DNA of 64,000 bases from Diplonema papillatum. Its lineage: Eukaryota; Euglenozoa; Diplonemea; Diplonemida; Diplonemidae. Location of the stretch: the NCBI GenBank assembly GCA_030068145.1, contig JAPJBO010000012.1, forward strand, positions 496,001 through 560,000. The letters are read 5' to 3'. The notes under the pieces were generated by a model. The model ran no database searches and was not told the origin of the DNA. It saw only the letters and a program-made list of their open reading frames with translations. The number at the start of each line of letters is the position of its first letter. Within the stretch, counting starts at the first letter, position 1. The position numbers and the translations under genes were made by a program. Shown here piece by piece: positions 31,236-40,844 of the stretch.

Positions 31236-32039
31236 CTACTGCAGGATGCCGTCGTCTTCGTCTCGCGCGGTGGTTCGCAGGGCTTCCATTTCCTGGTCGT
31301 CGTTCGGAGCGTCGCCGAGGTACGGGCGGGGCGACGACGACGAAGCCAGCGGGTGCATCAGCGACGCGGACTGCGAAGAAGCGATGTGCGACGAAGACAG
31401 GCGCACCGCGGACTGTACCGCGCGGCGCGGCGGCGGCACGAACTCTCCGTCGAGGTTGTCCTCCTCCTGCAGGGCCTGCGCCGCCTGCGCGGAGGGGTCG
31501 GGGTCGATGCGCCAGCAGAACGGGCAGCACACCGCGAGCAGCAAAGTCAGGAGGAAGGCTGCCTGGTGCACCCACGTCAGCGCCCGGGCCCAGGCCACCA
31601 TTCTGTTCGCCCGCGTGCACGCCTCTACCCGGTACTCCTTCCCGCCTGCCCACCAGGGGCCTTCGGCCGGGATGAAGTTCCAGACGAGCATGAATACGAA
31701 GAGCAGCGCGTACAAATACACGCCGTAGTCGTAGAGCAGCATGTGGTACGCCGCCCGCACCGGGGGACTGCCCCGCGGGCTCGCAGGAGGCGTCGGCAAG
31801 CCTTTTCGAGCAGCCCTGCTGGTCATGACCCACAGGTGCAGCATGAACGCCACGTTCAAGAACGACATGAAGCAGGTCAACCCGAGCCAGTCGTACGGCC
31901 GGTCGCAGTCCGCCTTCGAGTTCACGGGCTGCAGGCCCCAGAGGCAGATCCCGAATACTGCGACATTCAAGCAGCTGTCCGCGATGTAGAACAGCGGGCT
32001 CGGCTTGTCCGGCGGAAACAGAAGCTTCTTCCACCGCAT
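31236..32039 (-). CDS. Four-helix integral membrane protein, unknown
   Basis: 267 residues from MRWKKLLFPPDKPSPLFY; an upstream in-frame extension exists but lacks helices. Four hydrophobic segments: FYIADSCLNVAVFGICLWGL, LTCFMSFLNVAFMLHLWVM, LLYDYGVYLYALLFVFMLVW and WVHQAAFLLTLLLAVCCPFC. The first loop contains DRPYDWLG, the second PASPRGSPPVRAAY. The C-terminal ~75 residues are cytosol-like, Ser-rich and acidic/Pro-rich (EEDNLDGEFVPPPRR). The layout resembles small four-spanning eukaryotic membrane proteins, but I cannot name a family. A broken 3' copy lies downstream. Confidence 0.75.
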   Translation of the reverse strand: MRWKKLLFPPDKPSPLFYIADSCLNVAVFGICLWGLQPVNSKADCDRPYDWLGLTCFMSFLNVAFMLHLWVMTSRAARKGLPTPPASPRGSPPVRAAYHMLLYDYGVYLYALLFVFMLVWNFIPAEGPWWAGGKEYRVEACTRANRMVAWARALTWVHQAAFLLTLLLAVCCPFCWRIDPDPSAQAAQALQEEDNLDGEFVPPPRRAVQSAVRLSSSHIASSQSASLMHPLASSSSPRPYLGDAPNDDQEMEALRTTARDEDDGILQ

Positions 32040-32354
32040 TCCTCTTCGGCGCAGAACTATGCCCTCTCCTGCTACCCCTCTTTCACGGTGCGAGTATAAC
32101 CCCCTCCGCCCAGTCTGTATATTGGTGTGTTGTGTCCGGGACTGTGAAGGGAGGAAGCAGCTGTCGCGCATGTTGCACACCGGTGGCCGTGTTGCATCCG
32201 TCTAGTCTTAATACCTTGCCTTCGATCTACTGTACCGACACGAAGAGTATTTTTTACTTCCGTCGTGCGGAGCTCAGACTTCCGATTTGACCCGTTTACT
32301 AACGTCAACCCCATACGGACGGACGGGGGATATCTTCGTTTGATGTTTTTTTCC

Positions 32355-32620
32355 CCTGGAATTGCATCGCTTTGCCTGCCGCTGCCTATCGCCGTGTACT
32401 ATCACCGGATATCATGATACATTCGAACCGTCAGGGTTCATTACATTCCTCGGTCTATCAGGTCACTATCTCCTGCGGCTGCATCGAATCGCCTGCCGCT
32501 GTCTTTCACAGGTGCACAAATCTGCGCTTACGGACAGATAGCCACCAACAGAAACCCTGCCGTCTACGGCAAAATTTCACAGTCTAGCAGGGAATCTATC
32601 AGGGGATGGACTGGTTTGGG
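32355..32620. mobile_element. Family B element, degenerate
   Basis: CCTGGAATTGCATCG, GCCTGCCGCTGCCTATC, GGTCTATCAGGTCACTATCT and, at the right end, TATCAGGGGATGGACTGG follow family B order with insertions. The left inverted repeat is not recognisable. Confidence 0.6.
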
Positions 32621-32837
32621 TGATGTTATGGCGTCCGAATCTTGCGTTTCGGTCGGTTTCAGCCTCCGTTACCGAAAAGAAGGGAAACGAAGTAGTAGAA
32701 AGAACGAGCTGTCCATGATAAGTCGCATCGCCGCGGTGCCTCCGGAGTGGGAAAGCGAGACCGTGGGGCTTTGCATCCGGGGATGCCCTGTTCTAACATC
32801 CGCGGAAGAAGAAAAAGCAACAATGCTCGGCACGCAT

Positions 32838-32905
32838 GGCCTGTACAATTTGAACCCACGACAAGATCTTTCTCCTCGCTGTGCCACCACTGTGCGATGA
32901 CTAAA
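32838..32905 (-). other. tRNA-like sequence (tRNA-derived SINE head or tRNA relic)
   Basis: On the minus strand TCGCACAGTGGTGG resembles the pol III A box and, about 26 bases on, GTCGTGGGTTCAAATTG resembles the variable-loop/T-arm B box. The T stem does not pair and no full cloverleaf forms, so it is not a working tRNA. It could be a tRNA-derived promoter of a SINE; no second copy was found in the window. Confidence 0.4.
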
Positions 32906-33371
32906 GCTGAGCACGCTTCTGTTACTGGTTCACAACCGACGTTGCATCGAACAACTACTAGAAACATTCTAGCGCTCTTTTCGACGGGGGGGGTGGAGAC
33001 GGAAGAAGATTCGCGTCGCATCGGTAGCACCCCCCCGCCAGGTCTGCGCCAGAACCCCAGAGAGCGAAAGAAAGACGAACTACTGCAGGGACTTTCGTTC
33101 GCAGGGTACAGTGCGCACGGCTCCCTTCTTCTTCGGAGGGGGCTCTTGGTCGGTCCTGACGTGGCGACAAGATTCGCCCTACTGATTCTGAGGCAAGGGG
33201 TACACAGCCAAAACACTCGCCTACCCCTTCTTGCTGCTGTGTCGCTAGCTTGCTTCCGTTTTTCAGCAAGGCCCGTCAGGCACACCAGAGCGCGTCGACC
33301 TGACGTGTCGTTTCGTCGGATGATGGAGGGGTTGACTTTTTTTCGTGATGTGAAAGCGCACGGTATCGGTC

Positions 33372-33797
33372 CTATGCGGTGACGACGCAGGCACCGCCAG
33401 CTTTCTTGAGCTTGAGCTCAGCAATGCGGGAGATGAACCGGGCTTTGACGATGACGGGGCGGCTGAGGAAGCCTTTGCCGAGGAGCTTGAAGACGCCCTG
33501 GTTGGTGAGGTCCACCACGGGCACCTTCGCCGACTTCGCGTCTTCCTCAGGGATCATGGCGGTCAGCTGCGAGATGTTGCACGTCGGCTTCACGTGGACG
33601 TTCTTCTTGTAGTGGTAGTGGCGGATACCGACCTTACCGAAGTACCCCGGATGGTACTTGTCGAACCAAATCCTGTGGTGGTGCTGGCCACCCGCGTTAC
33701 CGCGACCGGACGGATGCTTCCTGTGCTTTCCGACACGCCCGTGCCCCGCACTGACGTGTCCTCTCTTCTTCCGGTTCTTCCTGAGTGCGGTCGTCAT
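33372..33797 (-). CDS. RPL27A: 60S ribosomal protein L27a (uL15), copy A
   Basis: 141 residues, intronless and complete: [20 protein letters not shown], the basic N-terminal loop [34 protein letters not shown] and a C-terminus ending [11 protein letters not shown]. This is the usual eukaryotic length. uL15 is a structural protein of the large ribosomal subunit. The protein is identical to that at 36400-36825. The 5' leader shares CAGGGATC and TTTAAAAAATG with copy B, and homology starts at this AG, a likely trans-splice acceptor. The stop is TAG. Confidence 0.97.
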   Translation of the reverse strand: MTTALRKNRKKRGHVSAGHGRVGKHRKHPSGRGNAGGQHHHRIWFDKYHPGYFGKVGIRHYHYKKNVHVKPTCNISQLTAMIPEEDAKSAKVPVVDLTNQGVFKLLGKGFLSRPVIVKARFISRIAELKLKKAGGACVVTA

Positions 33798-33960
33798 TTT
33801 TTAAACCCCTTTTTCTCTGTGATCCCTGCGTCGTCAAGGCGGAGCCGATGGCAGGACTTCGAGCTGGTAGATATATTGGCTGAACTCCGATACACGAGGA
33901 CAGCTAACCTACACGGTTTGCCTGTTTTTGGCTCGTTACGGCTGTTCTGCCTTACGACAG

Positions 33961-34290
33961 TTTGCGAGGGTTTTCGGGGGTTTGAGGCGGTTTGCGGCGG
34001 TTTGCGGCGGTTTGCGGCGGTTTGCGGCGGTTTGCGGCGGTTTGCGGCGGTTTGCGGCGGTTTGCGGCGGTTTGCGGCGGTTTGCGGCGGTTTGCGGCGG
34101 TTTGCGGCGGTTTGCGGCGGTTTGCGGCGGTTTGCGGCGGTTTGCGGCGGTTTGCGGCGGTTTGCGGCGGTTTGCGGCGGTTTGCGGCGGTTTGCGGCGG
34201 TTTGCGGCAGTCTGCGGCGGTTTGCGGCAGTCTGCGGCGGTCTGCGGGGATTGCGGGGGTTTTACAGGGGTTTTGCGGGGTTTTGCGGAC
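33961..34290. repeat. 10-bp minisatellite (TTTGCGGCGG)n
   Basis: Twenty-one perfect units of TTTGCGGCGG at 33991-34200, with degenerate units on both edges (TTTTCGGGGG, TCTGCGGCGG, TTTTGCGGGG). Because 10 is not a multiple of 3 the array stays open in several frames and gives long spurious frames on both strands. It lies just 5' of the L27a copy A leader. Confidence 0.97.
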
Positions 34291-34299
34291 TCCCCCACC

Positions 34300-34480
34300 G
34301 GGAGGGTGAATGCGGGAGTGAAAAAGTGCGGGTGTGATTTTACGCAAAAACAACACGAATTCGCCTGTATTTAGCACCAAAATGCGAACAGTGCCGCTTC
34401 TGCATTTGCGGGTGTAATAGTCCCGCATTGCGGATGTGAATGCATGGTGTGCCACACCCGTATTGCGGGTGTAAATGCAA
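34300..34480. repeat. GCGGGWGTG motif cluster
   Basis: AATGCGGGAGTG, AGTGCGGGTGTGA, TTTGCGGGTGTAATAG, TCCCGCATTGCGGATGTGAA and CACACCCGTATTGCGGGTGT: variants of the motif at 28335-28450, again both direct and inverted. Confidence 0.7.
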
Positions 34481-34751
34481 AAAAGATGTGTGTCAGTACG
34501 CGCCGGGGGAGGATTAGCCTGTAAGTGAGTGATAGTGAGTGAATATGATCGGTAGGCTGATCTTCTCCCAAACACGCTGCCAGCGTTCTCTTCCGTGGTT
34601 ACAATTAATTGTTACTACGAAAACCCCAACGGCACAAACACTCCCCCATCCGATGGGGAGTCCGGGCGTGTATACCTTCACGCAAGCACACGATGGCTGC
34701 GTGTATCTCCCTGGGACGGCGAAGGCCGGGGAGAGTGAAGTAACGAAGTCC

Positions 34752-34900
34752 GCGAACGGTGGGTGGTGACCCCTCCGTACAGCCTCCCCTCGCCCTGGCC
34801 TGATGCCGCTAACCCGTTAACCCGGGCGGCGGCGCTTTGGCATGAGCCACGGAACCTCAAGGGGAGCAGCGCGAGAGGAATCATATCTACGCTTCAAAGG
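34752..34900 (-). repeat. Dispersed repeat G, copy 2
   Basis: Reverse complement of 2262-2412, including CTTGAGGTTCCGTGGCTCAT and GCCAAAGCGCCGCCGCC. Confidence 0.75.
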
Positions 34901-36284
34901 TCCACACACGATCGCTGCGTGTAAACAAGCTCAGGTCACCGAGGCCGCTGGCAAAGAAAACCACTCACGCATTCGAAGCGACGATTGATGATGCCGAGAC
35001 GCAAACCAAAAGTGGACGACTGAAATCAAAAAATTGGGTGCCACTGGCCCGTTGGGGATCCTAGATGTGGACGGCTGGCTTTCGAAGCCTGTCTGGAAGT
35101 GGAGGACCTAGAAAGTGGACGCCTGGCCCTTTCAATCCTTACCCTTGTGTGTGTGTGTGTGTTTGTGCGCTGGCCGACCTGCATGCTTGGGCGCACCTCC
35201 CAGGCGCAGACACGGCAAAGCTGCACGGCGTCGATGCTGCCGCAACATCAAGTCCGGCTGGGGGCAGGGCCAGGCACGCCTGTGCACAACCGATGTCGTT
35301 CGGATGAAACTCTCACCGACCCCAGCTGTTGAACATCTACGCGCTAAACTAAAGCACATCACTCAGCGCAGGAAAAGAAAGCAACGGCGATGCTCCTAGC
35401 CTAGAAACGGCGAGTGAACAGGGCAGAGCCCAAGCCTAAAACCGGTGTTCTACGGATATCCGGAATGCGGCGCAAGCTGCTTGGGCACAACGGGCGTCGA
35501 GGTAAGCCTCCTGGAATGGGAGGGTGAGAGTCCCGTATTTCTTTGACGAGCCGTCTTGGTTAACTCCGATGCCTTCCCTTGATTCGCGTTGACGCTGTTG
35601 GTACAAAAAGCTGAAAGGAAGAAGCGAGCCAGGTCTGCTCGAAAAGCAAGAAGGCGAGGGCGCCTAGACGAGGCGCAAACAAAGCGAGTTGCAGTGCGGG
35701 GAGGTGTGTATCTGTACCGAAACAAGGAGCGTCCCGACAGAGTCCACGTGCCGCTTTTTCTCCCCGCTCGAACCCGTTGCGACGGATGCAGCGGGGGCCA
35801 CTCTTCCTGGTTTGTTTTCCTTGACTTTTTCCAGACGCACTGCGACGCATCCTTTGCTGTTCGTGATGAATTCGCTCGGTGAACAGCCGGTGATGCCGGT
35901 TGGGAAGTTCTTCAAGTGCCCTTTAGCTGGAACTGGCCTTCCCCTAGTCGACGAGACGACGGGCTGCCGACGCCTGCGACAAGCCTGTGGCAGACTGTTG
36001 CCAGATTGTGACAGACTATGCGTAGTGTCCATCGATCGCGTCCCGCTGTTCCGGTTTCGGTGCCCACGACTGCCGATTGGCACCCTGCCGGCTCGACGGA
36101 AACGCGCGAAGCAAGGATTCTGATTCGAAACTGGATTAGTAATGAGCTCGGCACTAGCCCCACGCACAACCAATTGCAACCGCCACAAGGTTGCATCATG
36201 ACGTGAGACGCGGCAAGGGACCCTCCACGTGCCGAAAAGCTGGCATCATGCGGGCTCGCTGGCATGCCAATGACTCCTTACAAT
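34901..36284. other. Intergenic between the L27a copies
   Basis: A short (GT)n tract at 35146-35165 and open frames of up to 174 codons on the minus strand (35664-36188) without recognisable features. No gene called. Confidence 0.4.
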
Positions 36285-36335
36285 CACAAATGCAACCAAT
36301 TCGATGCACTTCCAGCAGGAGATAGGGAGAAGGAG
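36285..36335 (-). repeat. Family B fragment, inverted
   Basis: Reverse complement reads TCCCTATCTCCTGCTGGAAG, then TGCATCGAATTGG, the left half of a family B element. Confidence 0.6.
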
Positions 36336-36399
36336 TTCAGTCGTTTCGTCGGATGATAGAGGAACTGCTCTGTTCGTGATGTTGAGCACGGTGTCGTGC

Positions 36400-36825
36400 T
36401 TACGCAGTGACGACGCAGGCACCGCCAGCTTTCTTGAGCTTGAGCTCAGCAATGCGGGAGATGAACCGGGCTTTGACGATGACGGGGCGGCTGAGGAAGC
36501 CTTTGCCGAGGAGCTTGAAGACGCCCTGGTTGGTGAGGTCCACCACGGGCACCTTCGCCGACTTCGCGTCTTCCTCAGGGATCATGGCGGTCAGCTGCGA
36601 GATGTTGCACGTCGGCTTCACGTGGACGTTCTTCTTGTAGTGGTAGTGGCGGATACCGACCTTACCGAAGTACCCCGGATGGTACTTGTCGAACCAAATC
36701 CTGTGGTGGTGCTGGCCACCCGCGTTACCGCGACCGGACGGATGCTTCCTGTGCTTTCCGACACGCCCGTGCCCCGCACTGACGTGTCCTCTCTTCTTCC
36801 GGTTCTTCCTGAGTGCGGTCGTCAT
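36400..36825 (-). CDS. RPL27A: 60S ribosomal protein L27a (uL15), copy B
   Basis: The encoded protein is identical to copy A, and by eye the DNA is identical over almost the whole coding region. Synonymous differences appear only in the last two codons, and the stop is TAA instead of TAG. The 3' flank is homologous but clearly diverged (shared ATCATCCGACGAAACGAC), and the 5' flank diverges directly upstream of the CAGGGATC acceptor. Both copies look functional. Confidence 0.97.
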   Translation of the reverse strand: MTTALRKNRKKRGHVSAGHGRVGKHRKHPSGRGNAGGQHHHRIWFDKYHPGYFGKVGIRHYHYKKNVHVKPTCNISQLTAMIPEEDAKSAKVPVVDLTNQGVFKLLGKGFLSRPVIVKARFISRIAELKLKKAGGACVVTA

Positions 36826-36910
36826 TTTTTAAACCCCCTTTTTTTTGCGATCCCTGTATTGGGTGGAGTTGACGACATGGCTTCTCATCGCGCGACGAAG
36901 GGGATACGTA

Positions 36911-37096
36911 TGGGCCGGTCCGTCCCTATCTCTTGAACCTGCATCGAAGTGCCCGCCGCTGTTTATCTTAGTGCATCACGGTCCACCACGGTCTATCAGG
37001 TCCATCCCTAGTCCCTAGAGCTGCATCGAATTGCCCGGTGCTGTATTCTTCGGTCTATCACGGTCTATCAAGAGGGGATGGACCGGCTCAATACCC
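36911..37096. mobile_element. Family B MITE-like element, short form
   Basis: Ends GGCCGGTCCGTCCCTATC and GGGGATGGACCGGCT. Two internal halves, as in 22362-22549, with GGTCCACCACGGTCTATCAG between them. No target duplication is clear. Confidence 0.8.
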
Positions 37097-37307
37097 GGCA
37101 CGTATTATAGTATCTTCTTCACGTGAGCGAGCAACCTCTGCACTGCCTTAGACTTCCGCGTGATCTGCTCTGTATTCGTATGCCACGATCGCTTTCGTGT
37201 TGAACTCACGCCTGTGGCCGATGGCTGAAACTGAGGAGCTGACGGGACTGCGCTGAGGACACGATAAGGGCCCGCCATTCTATATGACCCCCATAATACG
37301 TTGTGCC

Positions 37308-37337
37308 TTTAAAAGCTACAGTTTCCGTACTTTCTTG
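37308..37337 (+). other. Spliced-leader-like sequence
   Basis: TTTAAAAGCTACAGTTTC followed by CGTACTTTCTTG. From memory the Diplonema spliced-leader exon ends TTTAAAAGCTACAGTTTC, TGTACTTTATTG; this is 28 of 30 bases. It is followed by CAGGTGG, not the SL-RNA intron donor expected directly after TTG, so it is not an intact SL RNA gene. It may be an SL pseudogene or the 5' end of a retroposed trans-spliced mRNA; the frame through TTTCTTGCAGGTGG stays open for about 54 codons (to 37506). A chance splice acceptor is the alternative. Confidence 0.5.
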
Positions 37338-37747
37338 CAGGTGGACCGCAAGCGAGTAGAGGCAAAACTATTTCCACGACGCTCGCGTGTTCGAACCAGT
37401 CCGACTGGATTTCAGAACTTGCGCAGTTCCAAATCGACGCGCGCGATGCGTTTGAAGAGTCGATCTGGTCGACCCTCCCCCGGCGAATCCGCCGGCAGAA
37501 GTAGAACGCTGGGCTACTTTGTTCTTGGCACCACGCCGGGGGGCGCGCGCGCAGAAGATTCTGAGCGAGCTGGTAGCAACGTGGCATCTTTCACGTCGGT
37601 ACGTCCGACACCCACAAAATTGAGGGCGGTGATCTCCTTCGTTAACGGAGCCAACCTGACAAATCACTCCACGTACCAAGAGCGGTCATGTACTACCACA
37701 ATTCATCGAGAACGAGCTCTCGAAACTGTCAATCTTTGAGATCGCCC

Positions 37748-37852
37748 TGGCCTCGTGAATTCCCCGTGTTGGGTCCAATTAAGCCGCAATGACTCCACGT
37801 CTGGTGGTGTCATGCCGTCAACTCCTTTAGGTTTCAACGAATGTACTCCTGA
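37748..37852 (-). rRNA. SSU (18S) rRNA fragment
   Basis: The minus strand reads GAGTTGACGGCATGACACCA, CCAGACGTGGAGTCATTGCG and GCTTAATTGGACCCAACACG, the universal region around E. coli positions 900-970. It is eukaryotic in type and diverged. Only about 105 bp is present, so it is a relic, not a gene. Confidence 0.85.
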
Positions 37853-39434
37853 AAACAAACAACCGGGGGATGCATCGTAAGAATCGACCCGGCGGTCAAC
37901 ACTCGCAAAAGGTGAAGCAGCACGAAAGCAAAGGCTCGCGACGCCGATTCTCGCGCACGAGTCCGACGGGTTTGCGGCACCGAGGCGAGGTAAGAAGCCC
38001 GTGCGGGAAGGGCGAAGCCAGCATGCGCACAGTAGTGCGAGAAAAAAGGTAGCTCGGAGAAATCACAGGAGGGCGGGGGTGCTCAGAAGCGCATTCTGCG
38101 CAATGCCTGCTTTTCGAAGCGTGTGATATACTCGAGGAAAGAACGGCGTATGCTAGCGTTTTTGGCAGAAGCTAGTTTCACGAGAAGGCTGTCCATCTGA
38201 GTCACCATTTAAAGGCCGACCCTTCAAGAAGAAGACAACAGGTTTGCGAAGAAAACAAGGCAGTTGGATTAGAATACAGGGACTACGTGGCGATACAGTG
38301 CCGCATCACCACCAGATGGCAACCTCTTTTTGGACAGAGCACGTTTCGGATAGAGCAGCTATTTCTGCCTGCCGTGCTGGTGTACTACAGAGTTGGCAAT
38401 TTCGAAAATCCTCATCACCGGGCGATCCCTGCTGCTAGTAGCAAGGCACCCACCCTCCGATCCGGGGTGAATTACCTGGTTAATCCCGGGCCGATTCTTG
38501 CCAGACTGTCTTTGCAACCGATCAAGATGAGGGAGAGCGGCTTCACGGGATCGACAACAGAAGATAAGTGTCACCGTCTTTAGACCGCATCACAAACGAT
38601 GCTCCGCGAAGCAACGTTTAACAGGTAGACGCGTGCATTTTCAAATGACCGCAACGCCCACGGCAGCCCACGCGGGCACGCCGGCTTTTTGCTGAGTAGA
38701 GCTCAGCACTGAGGGACGGTCGCACCCACAGGGGTCCGGGGCCTTCCGGCGTAATACCTTCCGTATATGCTTGACCCAGGATACATGCTTTGTGTGTGTC
38801 ATATGAGGCTATGGCAGTGCCTAGCTACGACAGTGGGGTTGCTTCAATCTCAACGAACTCGATTAACCGCGGCTGGGAAAGCGGCCACGGTGATCGGATC
38901 ACTTCTTTTGGCTTTTTTGCAGCTGCCGGGATTCAAGGACGGCGTCGCCCGGGATCAGAGTCGGTTTTGCAGCTGCGTCAGCACGATGGTCTCCTTCTTC
39001 TTGCCATCGGAGAAGTAGTTCCGCCAGCTTCTGGGGCAGGTGGTCTCATACCCTTCGATCTCTTTCGAACAGTCTGCCGTACCGGACTCCAAGCACTTGT
39101 AGTAGTCATCTTTGGCTTGATAACACGCCTGCGTACGATGGGTTGACGTTTTAAAGTGGTTCGCGTTTGAAACCCCCGAGTCGCTTGGGTTCTGTGTCAG
39201 TCAATTAAGATCACGACAGCACGAAGCAAAGCCGATTACCCATCCTCTTCAGCGCTCATGCAGCCAAGGAGGTCCAGGAGCACCACAGACCTCCTACAAG
39301 CTCGGTCTCCGGCTCTATAGCTCTGCACGCGGTTCCCTCCAGAGGGAGAAATAACACAGTACAGTTGCTCAGGGTGCTCAGGGGCTGGGCGGGCGGACTC
39401 AAGGTGAAATGGTCAAACCCCCGAGGAAAACTGG
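37853..39434. other. Intergenic, no gene seen
   Basis: Short open frames only; no repeat recognised. Confidence 0.4.
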
Positions 39435-39665
39435 TGCGAAAATACTCGAGGGACTGCCTTGTGCTCATTTCGAAGGAGGCTAGAGGGGGAGAAAACAATA
39501 CAACTACGAAGTGGGTCTTTTTTGTTGAACGCTTCCGCCCGCCACTAAACCCAGATTTACCTGTGTTTCGTGTGGGCTACAGCAGATTTACCTCCTTTGA
39601 TCTATCGCAACTGGCAGTCTCCTCAAGCATTCCGTACAAAGCAGGTGCTCATACAACAAAAATAT
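39435..39665 (+). repeat. SINE-like repeat R1, copy 7
   Basis: Essentially full length: AAAATACTCGAGGGACTGCC through GTGGGCTACAGCAGATTTAC to GCAGGTGCTCATACAAC and an A-rich tail. Confidence 0.9.
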
Positions 39666-39728
39666 GTCCGAAAAAGCGTGGTTGGTCCGGCCCCTGAAGT
39701 TCTTTTGCAGCCGGGGGGATAATGTTTC

Positions 39729-39730
<2 letters not shown>

Positions 39731-39767
<37 letters not shown>
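39731..39767. repeat. Run of 37 consecutive G
   Basis: An uninterrupted G37, 13 bases before an SSU rRNA fragment. It could be real (quadruplex-forming) or a sequencing artefact. Confidence 0.9.
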
Positions 39768-39769
<2 letters not shown>

Positions 39770-39780
39770 TTTGCAAGGAT

Positions 39781-39824
39781 AACTTAAAGGAATTGACGGA
39801 ATGACACCGCCAGGCGTGGAGTGA
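39781..39824 (+). rRNA. SSU (18S) rRNA fragment, second
   Basis: AACTTAAAGGAATTGACGGA, then ATGACACCGCCAGGCGTGGA. The same conserved region as 37748-37852, on the opposite strand and closer to the consensus. About 44 bp. Confidence 0.8.
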
Positions 39825-39913
39825 TGTCCTATCACGGCAAGGATCGAAGTCCGCCGGCACAGTCTAGTCATACGTGGCGGGCGAGCCACGAGCCTCGATC
39901 TAGAATCGCCCTC

Positions 39914-40844
39914 GGCATACATCCGATCCGAATCGTATGCGAGAATGATTCTCGCATTCTCGCATGAAATTCTCGCATATTCTCGCATGCGAGAAGTCTC
40001 CGAGGCATCCGCGGCGCATTTTGCCGCCACTGGGCCTCCCAACTTCTCCAGCAGCTGCTTCCTCTGTGTAGTGAACTTTCCTCTCCTCCTCTGCCTTCTC
40101 TGCCACAGTTCGTTTCGTCTGTTCGTGGATGCAGACTTATAAAGCTGTGTTTGTGAACTCGGGAACCGAATTTGCTTGTGCGTTTAGCGTTATTTCGCTG
40201 TCGCTGGGCTCGCTGGATTCCAAGGGTTCGTGTGAACAGAGAGCCTGCAACCTAATAGTGCACCTGCAAAGGCGGCCCCGAGGTCAATGATTCAAAAAGC
40301 CGGTGCCTCCTAAGTCAGCGACAACTGACCGTTAGCCGCCAGCTTCACAAAACGAGCTGTGGCAGGAAATTGTAGAAGAAAACACAAGAAGCCGCAGCTG
40401 GAGAAGTTGCGGGCGGACACGTTGTGCGAATCGTGTTTTCGACCACTAGTCAAGCATTGAAAGCAATACCATGAAGCAACCAGAGTGTTGTCGGCGGCGT
40501 ATTGTGTCCTGAAAGCAAGACACAATGCCAGCTGCTAAGTGCAGTTGGCGTAGCCTTCTTTCGTTATTTTGCTATCTTCACTTGGTATTCCTGTCGGAGC
40601 CTCGAATACGGGTCAAATACATGGATACATGGTTATTCAGTGGTTTACACATTCTCGCATTTCACTCGTATCATTACGACCTAGAAACGTTGATTCCTGC
40701 CGGTTTCTCATGTGTTCAAGCATCCCGTACGGTGAGTTATCTCATTCTCGCATATTCTCGCACGTGCGAGAATATTGCGAGATCGGGGCCGCGACCCCCC
40801 AATACGAGAATATGCGAGGATATGAGTCGGATCGGATGTATGCC
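39914..40844. mobile_element. 931-bp inverted-repeat element
   Basis: GGCATACATCCGATCCGA at the left end has its exact reverse complement at 40827-40844. Just inside each end are clusters of ATTCTCGCAT / ATGCGAGAAT in both orientations (39930-39995, 40737-40820), including the palindrome ATTCTCGCACGTGCGAGAAT. No coding frame of note inside. It resembles a non-autonomous DNA transposon with subterminal motif arrays. Confidence 0.7.

Noticed and set aside
32659-33382. Overlapping ~210-codon frames on both strands
   Set aside because: They oppose each other over the same DNA, include the tRNA-like relic, and neither has a recognisable domain.
33928-34575. Long repetitive proteins on both strands (RFAAVCGGLR-type repeats)
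   Set aside because: They come from the 10-bp minisatellite, which is open in several frames on both strands.
37284-37739. 151-codon plus-strand frame over the spliced-leader-like sequence
   Set aside because: No motif, starts upstream of the SL-like stretch, and its frame differs from the more protein-like one beginning inside it.
39588-39860. Poly-proline protein
   Set aside because: Translation of the G37 run on the minus strand.
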